NCBI RefSeq assembly: GCF_019279795.1
Contig: NC_056726.1
Span: 1,016,395,292 to 1,016,459,291 of the forward strand
From: Protopterus annectens
Lineage: Eukaryota > Chordata > Ceratodontiformes > Protopteridae
DNA: 64,000 bases
Direction of reading: 5' to 3'
Shown: positions 10,636 to 22,559 of the stretch, one piece after another
Position numbering within the stretch: position 1 is the first letter of the stretch
How the letters are laid out: each line of letters begins with the position of its first letter
The notes under the pieces: model-generated
Database searches by the model: none
What the model saw: only the letters and a program-made list of their open reading frames with translations
Told to the model about the DNA's origin: nothing
Position numbers and translations under genes: made by a program

Positions 10636-11370
10636 TACAAAGCATATTTTAAAATTACAAATGTTTAAGAAATGAATAATCAAATATTGAGATTACAAGC
10701 TCCAACACATACAAACATACAGAGTGTACAAATAGCTCTATATACAATATTTATAGCTTTGAACTGAAATATATGCTATGGAAAGTGGTTGGTGAGAGTG
10801 CAATAATAGTTAGTTCAGAGTAGTTTGTTAGTGATACAGACAGTTAGTTAGCCTGCCCCAGAGTGAGTTCAGAGTAGCTAGATAGTGACAAAGTCAGTTA
10901 GTTAGCCTGGTTCAGTGCAAGTCAGTTAGTTAGCCAGGTTCAGTACATGGGCGAGTCCATGTAGCAGATAGGTGGGCTTTTAGTAGTTTTTTTAACTCAG
11001 CTGAATTAGTGGTGGATTTAATATTTAGTGGTAGGGCCTTCCAGGTTTTGGCAATACTACAAAAGTACAGGGATTCTCCAGCGTAGTTTTGCTTTTAGTT
11101 ATTTTTATTAGTGTCTTGTTCTTAAAGCAAAGAGTCCTATTATTATAGTATACAAGTTTTTAGCTTATTTATATCTGATTTTCTTAGGCTGGTGAAGATA
11201 GGGGATGCATATAGTAATGTTAAATAAGATGGGTTCTGACAATCATGGCTCCAGTATCACTAGTAAGATAGTGTTTGCTCCTTGTACTCTTACTCAGTTG
11301 CTAAAAAATGCAATTCTGTCCCGCAGCAATTATGATCTACCTCTAACCTGTCCAACTTCAAACATTTCAA
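10636..11370. other. Non-coding stretch with short imperfect tandem repeats
   Basis: I see no gene. Units of the type CAGTTAGTTAGCC recur several times between about 10846 and 10940. The rest may be upstream sequence of the minus-strand L2-type tail. Confidence 0.45.
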
Positions 11371-11373
11371 ACA

Positions 11374-11455
11374 TAGGTTCATAGGTTCATAGGTTCATAG
11401 GTTAGTACTAGGCTATCAGCCCTAGGGCCTATACAAGCCTAGCCATAACAATTCC
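11374..11455 (-). mobile_element. CR1-type 3' tail with octamer repeats
   Basis: Three to four direct copies of the octamer AGGTTCAT are followed by GTACTAGGCTATCAGCCC and CAAGCCTAGCC. This is the terminal sequence shared by all CR1 copies in the window, here on the minus strand and without an adjoining coding region. It is either a severely 5'-truncated CR1 or the tail of a CR1-mobilised SINE. Confidence 0.75.
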
Positions 11456-11939
11456 CTGAATATTTCTTCCCACATTATTTACTAAAAGAACGTCTAAATA
11501 AGTCATGGCTCCGCTCCTGTACTTCTCCTAGGCTAAACTAACCCCTCAACCCCTCCCTATGATAAAGGACAAACATAACTCTGCCTAGGCTATGTTATCA
11601 GTTATGTCTGTTCCAAGGTGCTCTCATTCTGTATGATATTATCTTCACAAACACTAACTGTGAATTATTTAACTGTGGGCAATGTTCTTTTTGTCAACTT
11701 GTTATCTTTGTCAAAATATTTGCACTATATATGCATGAATTCACACTGATAAACTGAAATAGTGAATTTTTACTTAGTTATTGTTGCCTGCTGTCCCTGA
11801 CCAACTAAGCTAACAAAAAATAAATAAAACCATTGTGATATGAATCTCTAAATGCTCACCGTGTAGCTCCTTGAGAGTACAAGCACCTTCTTTAGTGACC
11901 ACTGTTTACAGGCTACACTCAATATCCACACCACTGAAT

Positions 11940-12050
11940 CCCAATATGTGATGTGTTGATCCCACCGCTGACAACCAACAAATATGTAATGCGGATATCC
12001 CACCACTGCCCACCAATAAATATGTGACATCCCACCACTGGACCAGTAAT
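11940..12050. repeat. Short minisatellite, ~35-40 bp unit, three copies
   Basis: Three imperfect tandem copies share the core AATATGTGATG followed by ATCCCACCACTG and an ACCAATAA-type end. Unit length drifts between about 30 and 42 bp. No coding role is seen. Confidence 0.6.
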
Positions 12051-12251
12051 CAAGGAGCCTAAATCCTCACTACTGGCACCAGTGAGAAACATTCACTGAG
12101 AGGTTAAACAGGCACACACACAGTATTTCCAGATGCAGCTCTCTGCATCAAGTGTAATTTTCCTTAAGAGCACACAAAGACCACAGTCGGTCTGCGGCAG
12201 GTTTCTCCCTCTTCCTCAAGCTCCTGAATAAGATTCCCTACTGGTACAGCT

Positions 12252-14027
12252 GTATAGGATCAAAGGAAGTTACTAGGCTATTGCCCATGAGGCCCATATA
12301 AGCCTAACCAAGAATTTAGCCCATGCATAGACAAATCAGCACACAATGTCCCTGTCCAGCAGGGACATGGGTGGAATCCCAGGGTGTATTTTCTATTTCC
12401 CATCCAGGTATCCAGGTTGTGCTTAAGAAGCGGTAAAAAAGTACTCTGCTTGACATGGAGAGGGAGTCTATTCCCTAGATGGGGAAGTCTCTTGAACACA
12501 AATCTGTTCCGCCAACAAGTCCTATTGATGTCACAGAGCAGGTTGAGGCCGTGTGTCAGTTACTTGAGTGGAGCTTGGCTTGCGAATATGCAGCAGTCCC
12601 ATTGAGGTGGGGTCCTAGATCCCCTTGTGTGCCAGTCAGAGGTCACTTCTGAGGAGTCTGTATGAAACAGAATAAAGGGATAGGGCTTTTAGCCCATGTG
12701 TTTATGGTAGATTTTTGAGGTCCTGAATTCTCTTGGTGAGGAACCTCTGTGGTTTATGCAGCTGCTGCATGTGCTTTGCGAGGTACATGCCGATTGAGGC
12801 ATTGTACTCAATAATGGGCCTTATAAGGGAAGAATACAGGGATGTTAAGACCTCCTTGTCCCTGGATGAGATACCCTTCCTTATGAGGTGGGCCATGTAG
12901 AAAGCTTTCCTTACAATGGAAGCAACACAGTGGTCAAAAGTCAGGTTGCTATCAATCTGGTAGCCCAAATCCCTCATGACTGACTGCATGCTTAGGACAT
13001 TGTTATTAATGTGATAATTTGTGGGGAATCACTCTCCCTAAAGGGGATGATGATGCATTTTTTTGCATTCAGCTTGAGGCCCTGCTTCTGGCACCAATAA
13101 TTATTTGGGTGAGACCCTCTTGGAGGATGTCCACATCACTAGGGGAACTGATGATACCTCGCAGCTTGCAGTCATCTGCAAACTTGGTTAGCCATAGCCC
13201 ACTGGTTTTGACCTGCACCTCATAAAAGTATATCCCAAATAACAGAGGCCCTAAGACTGAACCTTGGGTATGCCACTCAAAACGGGTCTACTGCTTGAGG
13301 TGGCTTCCCCTATTTTGACGAAGTGGGTTTTATCAGTGAGCCAGTTAGCTACCCATCTGGTAACATACAGATTGATGCCTAGTTGAGAGAGTTTATCTAT
13401 TATGCTGAGTGGGGAATAGTGTCAAAGGCTTTGGCCAGGTCAAGATAGGTGGTGTGCACTGTCTTCCCCTCATCCATGGCTTTGGTGACTGTCTCAAAAA
13501 AGTCAATCAAATTTAACAGACATGACCTCCCCTTGACAAAGCCAAACTGTCTGGGATCGAGTATTTGGAGGTTGCCAGTGTCCTTGTTAAAGAGGTCCAT
13601 GATAATCCATTCCAAGGCCTTGCAGATCAGGCTAGTTAACCTGATGGGTCTATAATTTCCCAAATCAGTGGATGCTCCACTTTTGCGTAAAGGGATGACA
13701 GTGGCTGTCCTTCACTCAGCTGGGACAAAGCTGGTACTCAGGCTTTGGTTCAATAGGGTGCCTAATGGTGCTGCAAGTTCCTGCCTGAGTTCATGTAGGA
13801 TGCTGCAAGTTCCTGCCTGAGTTCATGTAGGATGCAGCCTGGGATGTTATAGGGTCCCATGGAGGCTGTATTTTTTTGCTTTTCAGAGAGCAGTGATGAC
13901 CTGATTCTTAGATATAAGGGGAAGGGGGCAGGTACTGGGAATGTCCTGATTTACCCATGGGGGAACAGAGGGGTGAAATTTTCACTGAATCTGTCATCCA
14001 GCAAGTTTGCTATATCTATATAGATGA
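12252..14027 (-). mobile_element. CR1 LINE copy 2, 5'-truncated
   Basis: On the minus strand the copy runs from within the reverse-transcriptase-proximal region (about 14027) to the CR1 tail near 12252. Visible pieces are NYRPIRLTSLICKALEWII with QFGFVKGRSCLLNL (13663-13400), an intact FADDCKL motif near 13170, and MQSVMRDLGYQIDSNLTFD with LYSSLIRPIIEYNASIGM (12989-12702). The endonuclease and ORF1 are missing. A direct duplication of about 33 bp (CTGCCTGAGTTCATGTAGGA repeated) lies at 13766-13835. Frames change several times, so it is inactive. Confidence 0.88.
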
Positions 14028-14127
14028 AATCTTAGCTGAGTGGTCAAGCCAAGACCTCTAGCACCATTTCTGTTCAACGAGTGCTTTGTGTCCCTACCCA
14101 AGTTGCTAACACACTCTTTGAGGTTTG

Positions 14128-14130
<3 letters not shown>

Positions 14131-14200
<70 letters not shown>

Positions 14201-14225
14201 CTCGCACACTCACGCACACACACAC
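14131..14225. repeat. (CA)n microsatellite
   Basis: A CA tract with a few CG and CT interruptions at its right end. It has no coding meaning, although both strands are open across it. Confidence 0.95.
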
Positions 14226-14504
14226 ATGCACCTGGGAAAGGCTGGCACAGGTTTACTAGCTATGCACCCTTCTGCCCAGACTATGAGGTAGTTACCACTG
14301 CCACCAGTCACTCTTACCAGCTACCTTAATGCCCTTAAGAAAGGGTGTCCAATCTTACTTTGTAATATTAATATGAATACAAATTGTATTTTGACCATGA
14401 ACAAGGCTATAGGAGTGGCCCACACAGAGTCACCAAATAAATATGCAAGTACTCTCAAATCTTAAATATTACTACAAAGATCAGCCACAATAAAAGGTTT
14501 AAAT

Positions 14505-14735
14505 ATGCGGTGGTGGTGCTGCGGTAGCATTGTCGCCTCATAGTAAGACGCTTCGATTCTCAGATAGAGCGTCTTCTGTGTGGAGACATGCGTGAATGGG
14601 TGTACCTTCGTTGAAGGTTGTGCGTCAGACCTGGCAAGTCGGTACGTAAAAATCTACTGCCAATCATTAGCGGACTGGAGTTCCGCTGTGGTGACCCCTA
14701 ATCGGGAAAAGCCGAAAGACACAACAACAAATAAG
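14505..14735 (+). mobile_element. tRNA-headed SINE with RTE-type tail, internally deleted
   Basis: The head GGTGCTGCGGTAGCATTGTCGCC matches the tRNA-like start seen at 41531 and 41680, and the tail AATCGGGAAAAGCCGAAAGA matches the RTE-type tail at about 42000. The middle of the element, present in the copy at 41675-42018, is largely missing. It is a non-autonomous retroposon that would have depended on an RTE LINE. Confidence 0.8.
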
Positions 14736-14840
14736 AGAACGAGCAATACTAAATATAAATTCACAGTGACATCAGAGTTCAAAAACACATGAAATATTTA
14801 AAACAACATTGCAGGACAGTCTCGAATAAATAAAGAAAAT

Positions 14841-15635
14841 TATACAATGACCCCCCCCCCATTAATATTCAAAAACGTGCACGCTGATTGGTCAGCGTGC
14901 ACGTTGTAAATCAGAGTTATAATAATGGAAAAAGGTCCGGTTGCCCGGACTTTTTCTATTACTATAACTCTTTTTTTACAGCAACGGAGAACACAAGATC
15001 TCCATTGCTTCACACTGTCTCGCTATGTTAAACGAGTTTAACATACCGAGACAGCTTTAAAAAAAGCAACGGAGATTGTCCGTTGCTTTTTAAATTCTCG
15101 CTATGTTAAACCCCTTTAACATAGCGAGACAGTTTGTAAAAAGCAACGGAGATCTTGCTTTCTCCGTTGTTTCAAACTGTCTCGCTATGTTAAATGGGTT
15201 TAACATAGCGAGACAGCTTTAAAAAAGCAATGGAGATCTCCGTTGCTTTTTTTAAAGCTGTCTCGCTGTGTTAAACCCATTTAACATAGCGAAACAGTTT
15301 GTAAAAAGCAACGGAGATCTTGCTTTCTCCATTGCTTTTGCCCGCAGCTCTGATGTACTGCGTAGGCATACGCATGCGCAGTACATCAGAACTGCCGCAG
15401 AATACCAGACAACTGCAGAAGGGCAGCAAGGAGGCATTATACAATGCCATTATTTAAGAAAAGTAATTTTTTTCTTCTTAAATAATGTCATTGTAATAAA
15501 TAACCACTTCTGGGTGTGGGTAGCTGGATTTACCCACGTTGTTGTTTGGCCACTCGGGCTTCACCCTCATGACCAAACCACACCAACCGTGGGTAAATCC
15601 AGCATTACCCACACCCAGGCGTGGGTTATTGCTAT
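14841..15635. repeat. Palindrome-array element, locus A (fullest copy)
   Basis: The element is built almost entirely of consecutive palindromes. In order: a 14-bp stem at 14874-14905 (around ACGTGCACGCTG); a long hairpin at 14914-14970 (GAGTTATAATAATGG to its complement); an alternating array from 14971 to about 15345 of unit A (GCAACGGAG...CTCCGTTGC) and unit B (CTGTCTCGCTATGTTAAA...TTTAACATAGCGAGACAG), with five A and four B palindromes; a hairpin at 15346-15393 (CTGATGTACTG arms); one at 15440-15495; and one of about 140 bp at 15496-15635 with GGGTAAATCCAGCATTACCC-type arms. The left end reads TATACAATGACCCCCC. No transposase-like ORF is present. Related copies are at 49033-49625, 57024-57230 and 59118-59575. 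Confidence 0.85.
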
Positions 15636-15654
15636 AACATCTAAACTAAGCTGT

Positions 15655-15915
15655 CGCTCGTCTTGCTTCACAAGTAAAAATGAACAGTCAGGGTAGTTTG
15701 TTTAAATGCTTTATTATGTAGAAGCACTTCAGGATGGATAGCAGCAGTAGAAAATGTAAACAAACCAATTAACTGACAGACTATACAGACATGCATGCTT
15801 ACATCTCAACAGCTTACTACAAAATGGCAATCAGGCTCACACGTTCTCAGTATTTTATGCACTTGTGCAAGCTCCTAGTAAGCTTCTTAAAGATATACAC
15901 ATATATTGGTCTACA
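15655..15915 (-). mobile_element. Probable 3' LTR of a Ty3/Gypsy element (fossil)
   Basis: On the minus strand a purine-rich tract (AAAGAGGGAGGA) at about 15916-15929 is followed by TG at 15915-15914, the expected junction of a polypurine tract and an LTR. A TAATAAAG polyadenylation-type signal lies near 15710. The inner boundary and the left end (about 15650-15700) are uncertain, and no second LTR was found. It fits the Gypsy pol remnant that lies upstream on the same strand. Confidence 0.5.
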
Positions 15916-16108
15916 TCCTCCCTCTTTAATGAATTGCCCACGATATAATGACATTTGAGAAAGCAGATGTGCAATTATGTAGACAGTTATGAAAGAAATA
16001 GAACACTTATGTCCTTATGTCCAAGTTGCCATGTATCTGGAAAATGGTCTGGAAATGCAACCTGATCTAGTAATATTGCAATCAGAACTGGGTTTCGCAA
16101 CAGAGCAG

Positions 16109-18660
16109 TCATTGTTGAACAAACAGATTCTGGAACTTCGGCATTCTTTTCAGAACAGGGATATTTACTGGAACATCCTCTGAAACTGGAATGCTGGATA
16201 ACTCACTCTGAGATGAAGGGTCTTTCTTGCAGGTATGATACTGCAATGCAGGCTTAGACACTGGGATCAAATGTTTCTGATTCAACCTAAATTCTGCTCC
16301 TTGCGATTCCACAATATACTGTCTGGGCTCTGGACATATATTCTTCACAACACCAATACAATCAAAACCTTTGGACGTCTGCATTCTCACTATCTCTCCT
16401 TCATGTAATGGACTGAGTAGTTTGCTGGTCTTATCCTTATAGGACTTCTGGGTTAAGTGCTTCTTTAACAGATTGACTTTCACTGACCTGTTGTTCTTGA
16501 CACATGGAACCAATAATTGACTACTAATTGGTAGTGTAGTTCTAGTTTGTCTCACAGAAGTCTCTGTGCACGTCAGCCAAGATGTTTATCATGAGGAACA
16601 TATCTGACACTCAAGAAATTCAAGAAAACATCACTATTGCCACATTTTGACTTCTCTAGTAATTGTTTCACACTTTGAATTGCACGTTATGCTAAACCAT
16701 TGGACTGCAGATACTCAGGGCTACTCATAAAATGAGTAAAGTCCCACTCTTCAGCAAATCATTTGAACTGTTGGCTTGTACATTGTGTACCATTGTCCAT
16801 GTACTGCTAAATGACACCATCTTAGTAATGACAGTATTGGATGCTAGATTAAGAAGTAAGTCATTCTCGAACCAATTTGAATAAGAGTCTACTAACACCA
16901 AGTAATGTTGACAATTCCACTCAAAAATGTCTGTAGCTACTGTCGACCAAGGTAGTTCAGGAATCTGGTTTAGCTGAAGTGGTTCTTTCTGTTGATGCAG
17001 CTTAGTACTATTACATACAGAACAAGATGAAAGTACTCTCTCAATATCCTGTGAGATAGAAGGTCAAAATACTAGTCCTTTCATCCTTCTTTTGGTAGAA
17101 TCTGCTCCTGGGTGGCCATGAAGCAAGTTGGTAATATACTTTTGTTGCAAGGACTTTGGAACAATAGCTTTTGGACCTTTCATGATGATACCATCATCAT
17201 ATAAAATTTCATCTCTGTAAGGAAGATAAGGTTGCAGGTCTACTGGTAAACAAGATTGCTTTGACGGCCATTCTCAACTGATAAAATGGTTGAGCTTCTG
17301 CAGTACTGGATCTGAGGCTGTATGACTTCTAAGCTCATCAAGACATGTGGAAGAAAAATTTCTCACTTCCATGACTTCAAAATCAAGTTTCTCATTTTCA
17401 TGCTGTTCAGTGGTATTTCCGGGTGATCTGGATACTGTATCAACAAGATAAAGATGTTTGCCTTTGTGAAGACAAGAGGAAATTTGTAGTTTTGCAATTT
17501 GAGCATCATGCGTTGTAATCTGGCTGGAGCTATATATGTAGGCTTTCTCAAAATAGTGACCAGAGGTTGGTGATATTTTTCAATTTGAATAGGTGTACCA
17601 TAAATACAGGCATGGAACTTAGAACATGCAAACACAATTGCCAAGAGTTCTTTCTCTACCTGAGCATACTGCATTTCAGTTTGGGTAAGAGTTCTCGATG
17701 CATAGGCTACTGGTCTCCCTTCTTGAAGAATGAGTGCACCAAGACCAAATGTAGAAGCATCACAAGAAACAGTAACTGGTTTATGAACATCATAGTACCT
17801 GAGAGTTGGTGGATTGGTAATTTTCTCTTTCAGGACATCAAATGCTCTTTGGTGTTGCTCTAAACATGACCAGAATACATCTTTATGTGTCAGGTCTCTA
17901 AGCGGTGTTGAAAGGTGGCTCAAGTCTGGAATGAATCTGCCTAGGTAGTTAACCATCCCAAGAAACATTGTAAGGCTTGAACATTGTTTGGAGCTGGTAT
18001 CTCAAGAATTTCTATTTGCTTGGAAGGATCTGGTCATAAGCCTGAACTGGTAAATAAATGACCAACATAAGTAACTTCCCATAGCCTGAATTTGCACTTC
18101 TGGGGATTTAGCTTAAGATTCACTTCATGTGCTCTTTCAGGAACTTTCTTGAAGTTTCTGTCATGCTCAGCTTCACCATTGGCTCCTTTTAGAATATCAT
18201 CTACTATAATAGCACACGGATACCCAGAAAAAATTTGCTCCTTTGCACGCTGGAAGACTTCACTGGCAGAATTTATCCCAAATGACATTCTCAAAAATGT
18301 GTACCTTCCAAATGAAGTACTAAAAGTAGTTAGCAATGAGGATTTTTGGACAAGCAAAATATGTCAAGATTAACTCTTTGCATCTAAGAAAAAAAGAGTG
18401 GCATTTTGCATGAGAGCAGTGACATCTTCGACTGTACAGATTGGATGATGAGGTCTTTTCAGTGCCTTGTTCAAATCTCATGGATCTATACATATTCTGA
18501 TATCATCTGAACTTTCCTTATGAGCTACATCCATGGAAAATACCTACTCATTTGGTTCATTAACTGGACAAATTACACCTTGCTGCACACATATTAATCT
18601 ACATAAGCTTCACTATATTCCTGACTGGATCTAAGAGAATTATACTGTTCCCTAGAAACT
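16109..18660 (-). mobile_element. Ty3/Gypsy retrotransposon pol remnant (fossil)
   Basis: Read on the minus strand, the order is reverse transcriptase (18357-18034, with FGRYTFLRMSFGINSASEVF and a CAIIVDDIL active-site region), RNase H (17968-17363, with VSCDASTFGLGALILQEG and AYASRTLTQTE), and toward the left an integrase C-terminal region (16555-16109). This order and the sequence blocks are those of Ty3/Gypsy elements. The element is broken, with several disabling changes, and its 5' side is cut off by CR1 copy 3 at 18681. It is therefore older than that CR1 insertion. Confidence 0.88.
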
Positions 18661-19431
18661 TACTTACTATAGAGCAATGCATAGGTTCATAGGTGTGTAC
18701 TAGGCTAATGGCCATGGAGCCTTTACAAGCCTAGCCCATAGAAATGTTCTGGCATCATGCCTCCTGACGTTAGTTCCCAGTGCCTGTATCAAGTAGAGCC
18801 ACTGGAGTGATCCCCGGGTTGAACATTCTATTTCCCATCCACTCATTAAGATCCCTCTTGAAGAGGGCCAGTGAGGTGCTCTGCTTGATATGTATGGGAA
18901 CTCTACCCCTGAGCATGGGTAGTCTCTGGGTGAGGAACGTGTCCCTCCAGCATGTTCTGTTGATTGTAGTAATGAGGTTGAGGTCTTTGGAGCATGTGGT
19001 GTGGAGGGATTGGGATTTCTTTAGATGTAGCATTTTTAACAGAGCCGGCTCAGACATGGCTTTGTAAGTCAAGCAGAGATTGTCTCTAAGTAGGCGATAT
19101 GAGACAGAGAATAGCTGGAGTCATTTGAGTCTGTCCATGTAGGACAAGTGTTTAATGCCTAGGATCCTCTTTGTGAGGTACTTCTGTGGCCTATCCAGCT
19201 GTTGCAGGTGTCTAGTGAGGTACATGCCAAATGGGGCATTATAGTCTATGACTGGTCTAATGTGGGAAGAGTAAAGAGAGATGATGACCTCTTTCTTCCT
19301 GGATGCAAAACCCATGGTAAAGAGATGTGCCACATAGAAGGACATTCTGATCTCAGTAGCAATGTGGTGGTCGAAGGAAAGGTTTCTGTCAACTTGCATC
19401 CCCACATCTCTTATAATGCCTTCAGTATTAT

Positions 19432-19980
19432 TCAGTGGGCTCCCATTGATGTGCTAATTAGTGAGAACTGAGTTTTTACCAAAGGGATGATGATGCATTT
19501 TTTGGCATTAAGCTTAAGGCCATGGTTTCGACACCAGTCATTGGACTCAGTGAGTCCTTTCTGTAGGATATCTGCATCACTTGGGGAGTTAATAATGGCT
19601 CCCAGTTTGCAGTCCTCTTTAAACTTGGTCAGCCAGAGTCCCTTTGTGTTGACCTGGACTTCTGAGAAGTAGATGCTGAACAGGAGAGGACCCAGGACCG
19701 ATCCCTGTAGGACTCCACTCATGACTGATCTGTGGTCTGATTTGGAGTTTGCTACTTTCACACTGTGGGATCTATCTGTGAGCCAATTTGCAACCCACCA
19801 AGTGATATAAGGATTGATGCCTAGTTTGGTGAGTTTATTAATAATTCCTGAGTAAGGAATGGTATCAAAGGCTTTGGCCAGATTGAAGAAGGCTGTATGC
19901 ACTGCCTTACCTTCATCCAGAGCCCTGTTGACTGACTCAAAGAAGTTAACCAGGTTGAGCAGGCATGATCTCCCTTTCAC
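19432..19980 (-). pseudogene. CR1 copy 3 reverse transcriptase core
   Basis: A 182-residue open stretch begins at KGRSCLLNLVNFFE and contains TAFFNLAKAFDTIPY (motif A; the first catalytic Asp of YLDLAKAFD reads Asn here), LQGSVLGPLLFSIYFSEV and FKEDCKLGAII (altered motif C). It ends in the connection region. Two catalytic positions differ from copies 2 and 4. Confidence 0.85.
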
Positions 19981-20351
19981 AAAGCCAAATTGCTTAGAGG
20001 TCTAGAGTTTGGAGAGTTCCTGTATCTTTGTTAATCAGGTCCATGATGATGCGCTCTATACCTTTACATATCAGACACATCAAGCTAATGGGGCAATGAT
20101 TCTCAGGGTCTGTAGTCACTCCCCCCTTATGGAGAAGGATGACTGTAGCAGTGCACCATTCAGTAGGGACAAAGCCTGAGGTGAGGCAGTGACTGAACAA
20201 GGCCCACAGATGCAGTGCCATTTGCCTTGTAGTTAATATTGAACACAGCTAGGGATATTATCAGGTCCCGTGGAAGTTGTATTTTTCACCATGAACAATG
20301 CAGCTTTAACTTGTGCTACAGTAATGCTGGGTGCCTGGTATTATTCCGGTA

Positions 20352-20849
20352 TCATGATTGGTCCTTTGGAGGGGGAGGGGTAAAGTTGGCACTGAATCTG
20401 TCGGCCAGTATTTTGGCAATATCTATTGGCTCAGTATAGGAGGTATCATTGTGCAGTAATGCAGAGCAAATCTGAGTATTGTTGTGGAGGTTTTTGATAT
20501 AACTATAGAAGGCTTTGTGATTGTTTTTAGTGTCTGCTGCAATTATGCCTTCATAGCTGGCTTTGTAGGATTTGATGAGGGATCTCAACTTTTTCTTGAG
20601 ACTAATAAGGGAGTTTTTCCAGTCATGGGACTTCACCTTTTTCTGCAACAGTTTCTTAATTTTGTTGTAGAATTTATTAATGGCAAGAGACCACCAGATT
20701 GGCTTCCTTTCTATTGGAGATAGTGTCTTGGTTCTGTTGGGTATGGATAGTTCCATGCATTTATGTACATGTTCATACAGTGCACTCATGTATGATTCAG
20801 CAGTTATGCAGCTATTTTTCATTGGCATGGGCGCTGTGAAGTTAGCCAC
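20352..20849 (-). pseudogene. CR1 copy 3 linker between endonuclease and reverse transcriptase
   Basis: The 165-residue reading includes CMELSIPNRTKTLSPIERKP and SLKKKLRSLIKSYKASYEG, which align with CMDHAIPNKTKTYSSKKRKP in copy 4. It is a basic, helical linker region of ORF2 with no catalytic residues. Confidence 0.8.
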
Positions 20850-21806
20850 CTATGATTTTAGGAACCCAAATGCAGCTTTGGAGAAGTTTTTCAAGGTGGT
20901 TACCTTTGCTGGGGGTTTGTGTGAGATGTGAATTTCCATGGTGATTATTTTATGGTCGGATCTGACCAGGGAGGGATTGACTATTGGTGTAGAGCAACAG
21001 TCGCCCATGTTAGTAATAACCAGGTCAAGGATGTTGCTTTCTAGTGGGGGTCAGAATGAGCTGGTCCAGGGCATTAGAAATGGAGAGTTTCAGGATGCAC
21101 TGGGCCAGAGTCTTGGTGCTTGAGTAGTTTTCCCAGTTATTGGAGGGGTTGTTGATGTCTCTTATTGAGAGAGTTTTGGGTTGGACCTTGATAGATTCCA
21201 GGATGCTTAGGAATGTGGAGTGAGAGTCTAGGGACAAGGTTGGGGACCTATAGCAGGCTATGACCTGGATCACCATCTTACTCAATGTTAGTTATACCTG
21301 ACGTATCTCAGACGCGTTATGCTGGGCTACTAGTCTGGAGGTGTGCATATCCTTTATGACTATGGAGACACCACCACATTTGGAGTTTCTGTCCATGTTT
21401 CAGGGCTGAATGATGTGGAATGAGTTATAGCCTAGTAGAGCATGGGTGCTTTCTGCCACTTTAAACCAAGTCTCCATTAAAGCACAAATGTCAATGTTCT
21501 CCCTTTTGAGGAGTGCTTCGAGTGAGTGCATCTTGAGATATAGTCTTCTAGCTCTGAGCAGTATGACCCTCAGATTGCATTTATTTATAGCTGTTATGGT
21601 GGTAATTTGTTCTTTGGAACACTGCCTAAAAAGGCACTATAGGGGTGGTAAGAGCCTTAGTCGGTACCCAGAAACCCAGGCATAGCAAATGCAGGCAATC
21701 TCTGGCAAAGCATCGAGGTCTGTCATTCATGTCATCCCAAGCAGACAGATACTGGATCCCCTTAGAATGACACCAGAAACTTAGCCAATTGTTGAAGTGA
21801 ATCATT

Positions 21807-22470
21807 TTTACATAAACTCCATGGTTATATATTTTACAATTGCATTATTATTACAGTATCATTGGTCGGTTGCTGTATAGATTGGGATATAGCAGGTTGC
21901 TGCACCTGCTGCTGTGCCAGAGGTTCATGCACCTGCTGTTGGTCTGCTTTGTCATATGTAGGTGGCATGGGCGGTCAGGGTGGGGTGAAAATGTATTCTT
22001 CCTCAGAAGATTCCAGGGAACCTAAATTTACCTGGCTTGGTTCCAGTACTGGATGCAATCCTTTATAAGGTGGAGTTTCTAAAAGCTTCCCTTCTACTAT
22101 TCCCATTTTGTATGGTGTATGGTTTAGTGCCTTCAATTGTCCCTTTAATTTGTCTTGGTTAAACTTTAAACTTCTTACTATAGAGTCTTTTCCCCTGTCT
22201 TTTGAGTCCGCTTGCCAATCATTGAAAGATGCTTGACATCCCGGCAGCACCTTTTTTCCCTTTTTCTTTAACTTCTTTTACAAATTAGCCAGGATGACTT
22301 TGTCAAAGCTGCCATTAACCAGGAAGCATAATTTCTCATCATTCTTAGTGAGGGTAACCCAATGATTCAAATACAAACAACTCTGTCTCGATACTTTATA
22401 AAATATATAGCCAGCAGGAATTCCTCTTTCTGGCTTAAATTCTTTACCCACACTTGCTCCCACGGTCACA
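21807..22470 (-). mobile_element. Retrovirus-like gag region (fossil, family uncertain)
   Basis: Two open stretches on the minus strand (22469-22278 and 22250-21975) look like the N-terminal part of a gag polyprotein: a short globular region followed by a proline-rich, acidic stretch (SLESSEEEYIFTPP). A candidate leader, primer-binding site and LTR lie upstream on the same strand at 23100-23310. The assignment rests mainly on this arrangement. It is broken, and its 3' side is replaced by CR1 copy 3. Confidence 0.4.
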
Positions 22471-22559
22471 CTCTTTTTTTTTTTTTAAACACCTTTGGTA
22501 ACCTACACTCACACATATTTCATCAGATGGTTATCATTTCGACCTACACTCACACTTAT

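Larger units (their letters stand above)
18681..21806 (-). mobile_element. CR1 LINE copy 3
   Basis: This minus-strand CR1 copy runs from part of the ORF1 esterase-like domain (about 21806, FNNWLSFWCH) through the endonuclease (21500-20940) and reverse transcriptase (20849-19432) to the octamer tail at 18681. Open pieces include MKGRSCLLNLVNFFESVNRAL with LVMSGVLQGSVLGPLLF-like sequence (19980-19432), VIRDMGMQVDRNLSFDHH (19405-19121) and the C-terminal block at 19072-18770. Motif C reads FKEDCKL rather than FTDD or FADD, so the polymerase is dead. There are about six frame changes. Confidence 0.9.

Noticed and set aside
14841-15345. CRISPR-like regular repeats
   Set aside because: The repeated units are palindromes without unique spacers, in a eukaryotic context.
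15268-15696. A 142-codon open frame in the palindrome-array element
   Set aside because: It is read through palindromic repeat DNA, is not conserved in loci B or C, and resembles no protein. A related 94-codon frame in locus D reflects the shared repeat, not coding constraint.
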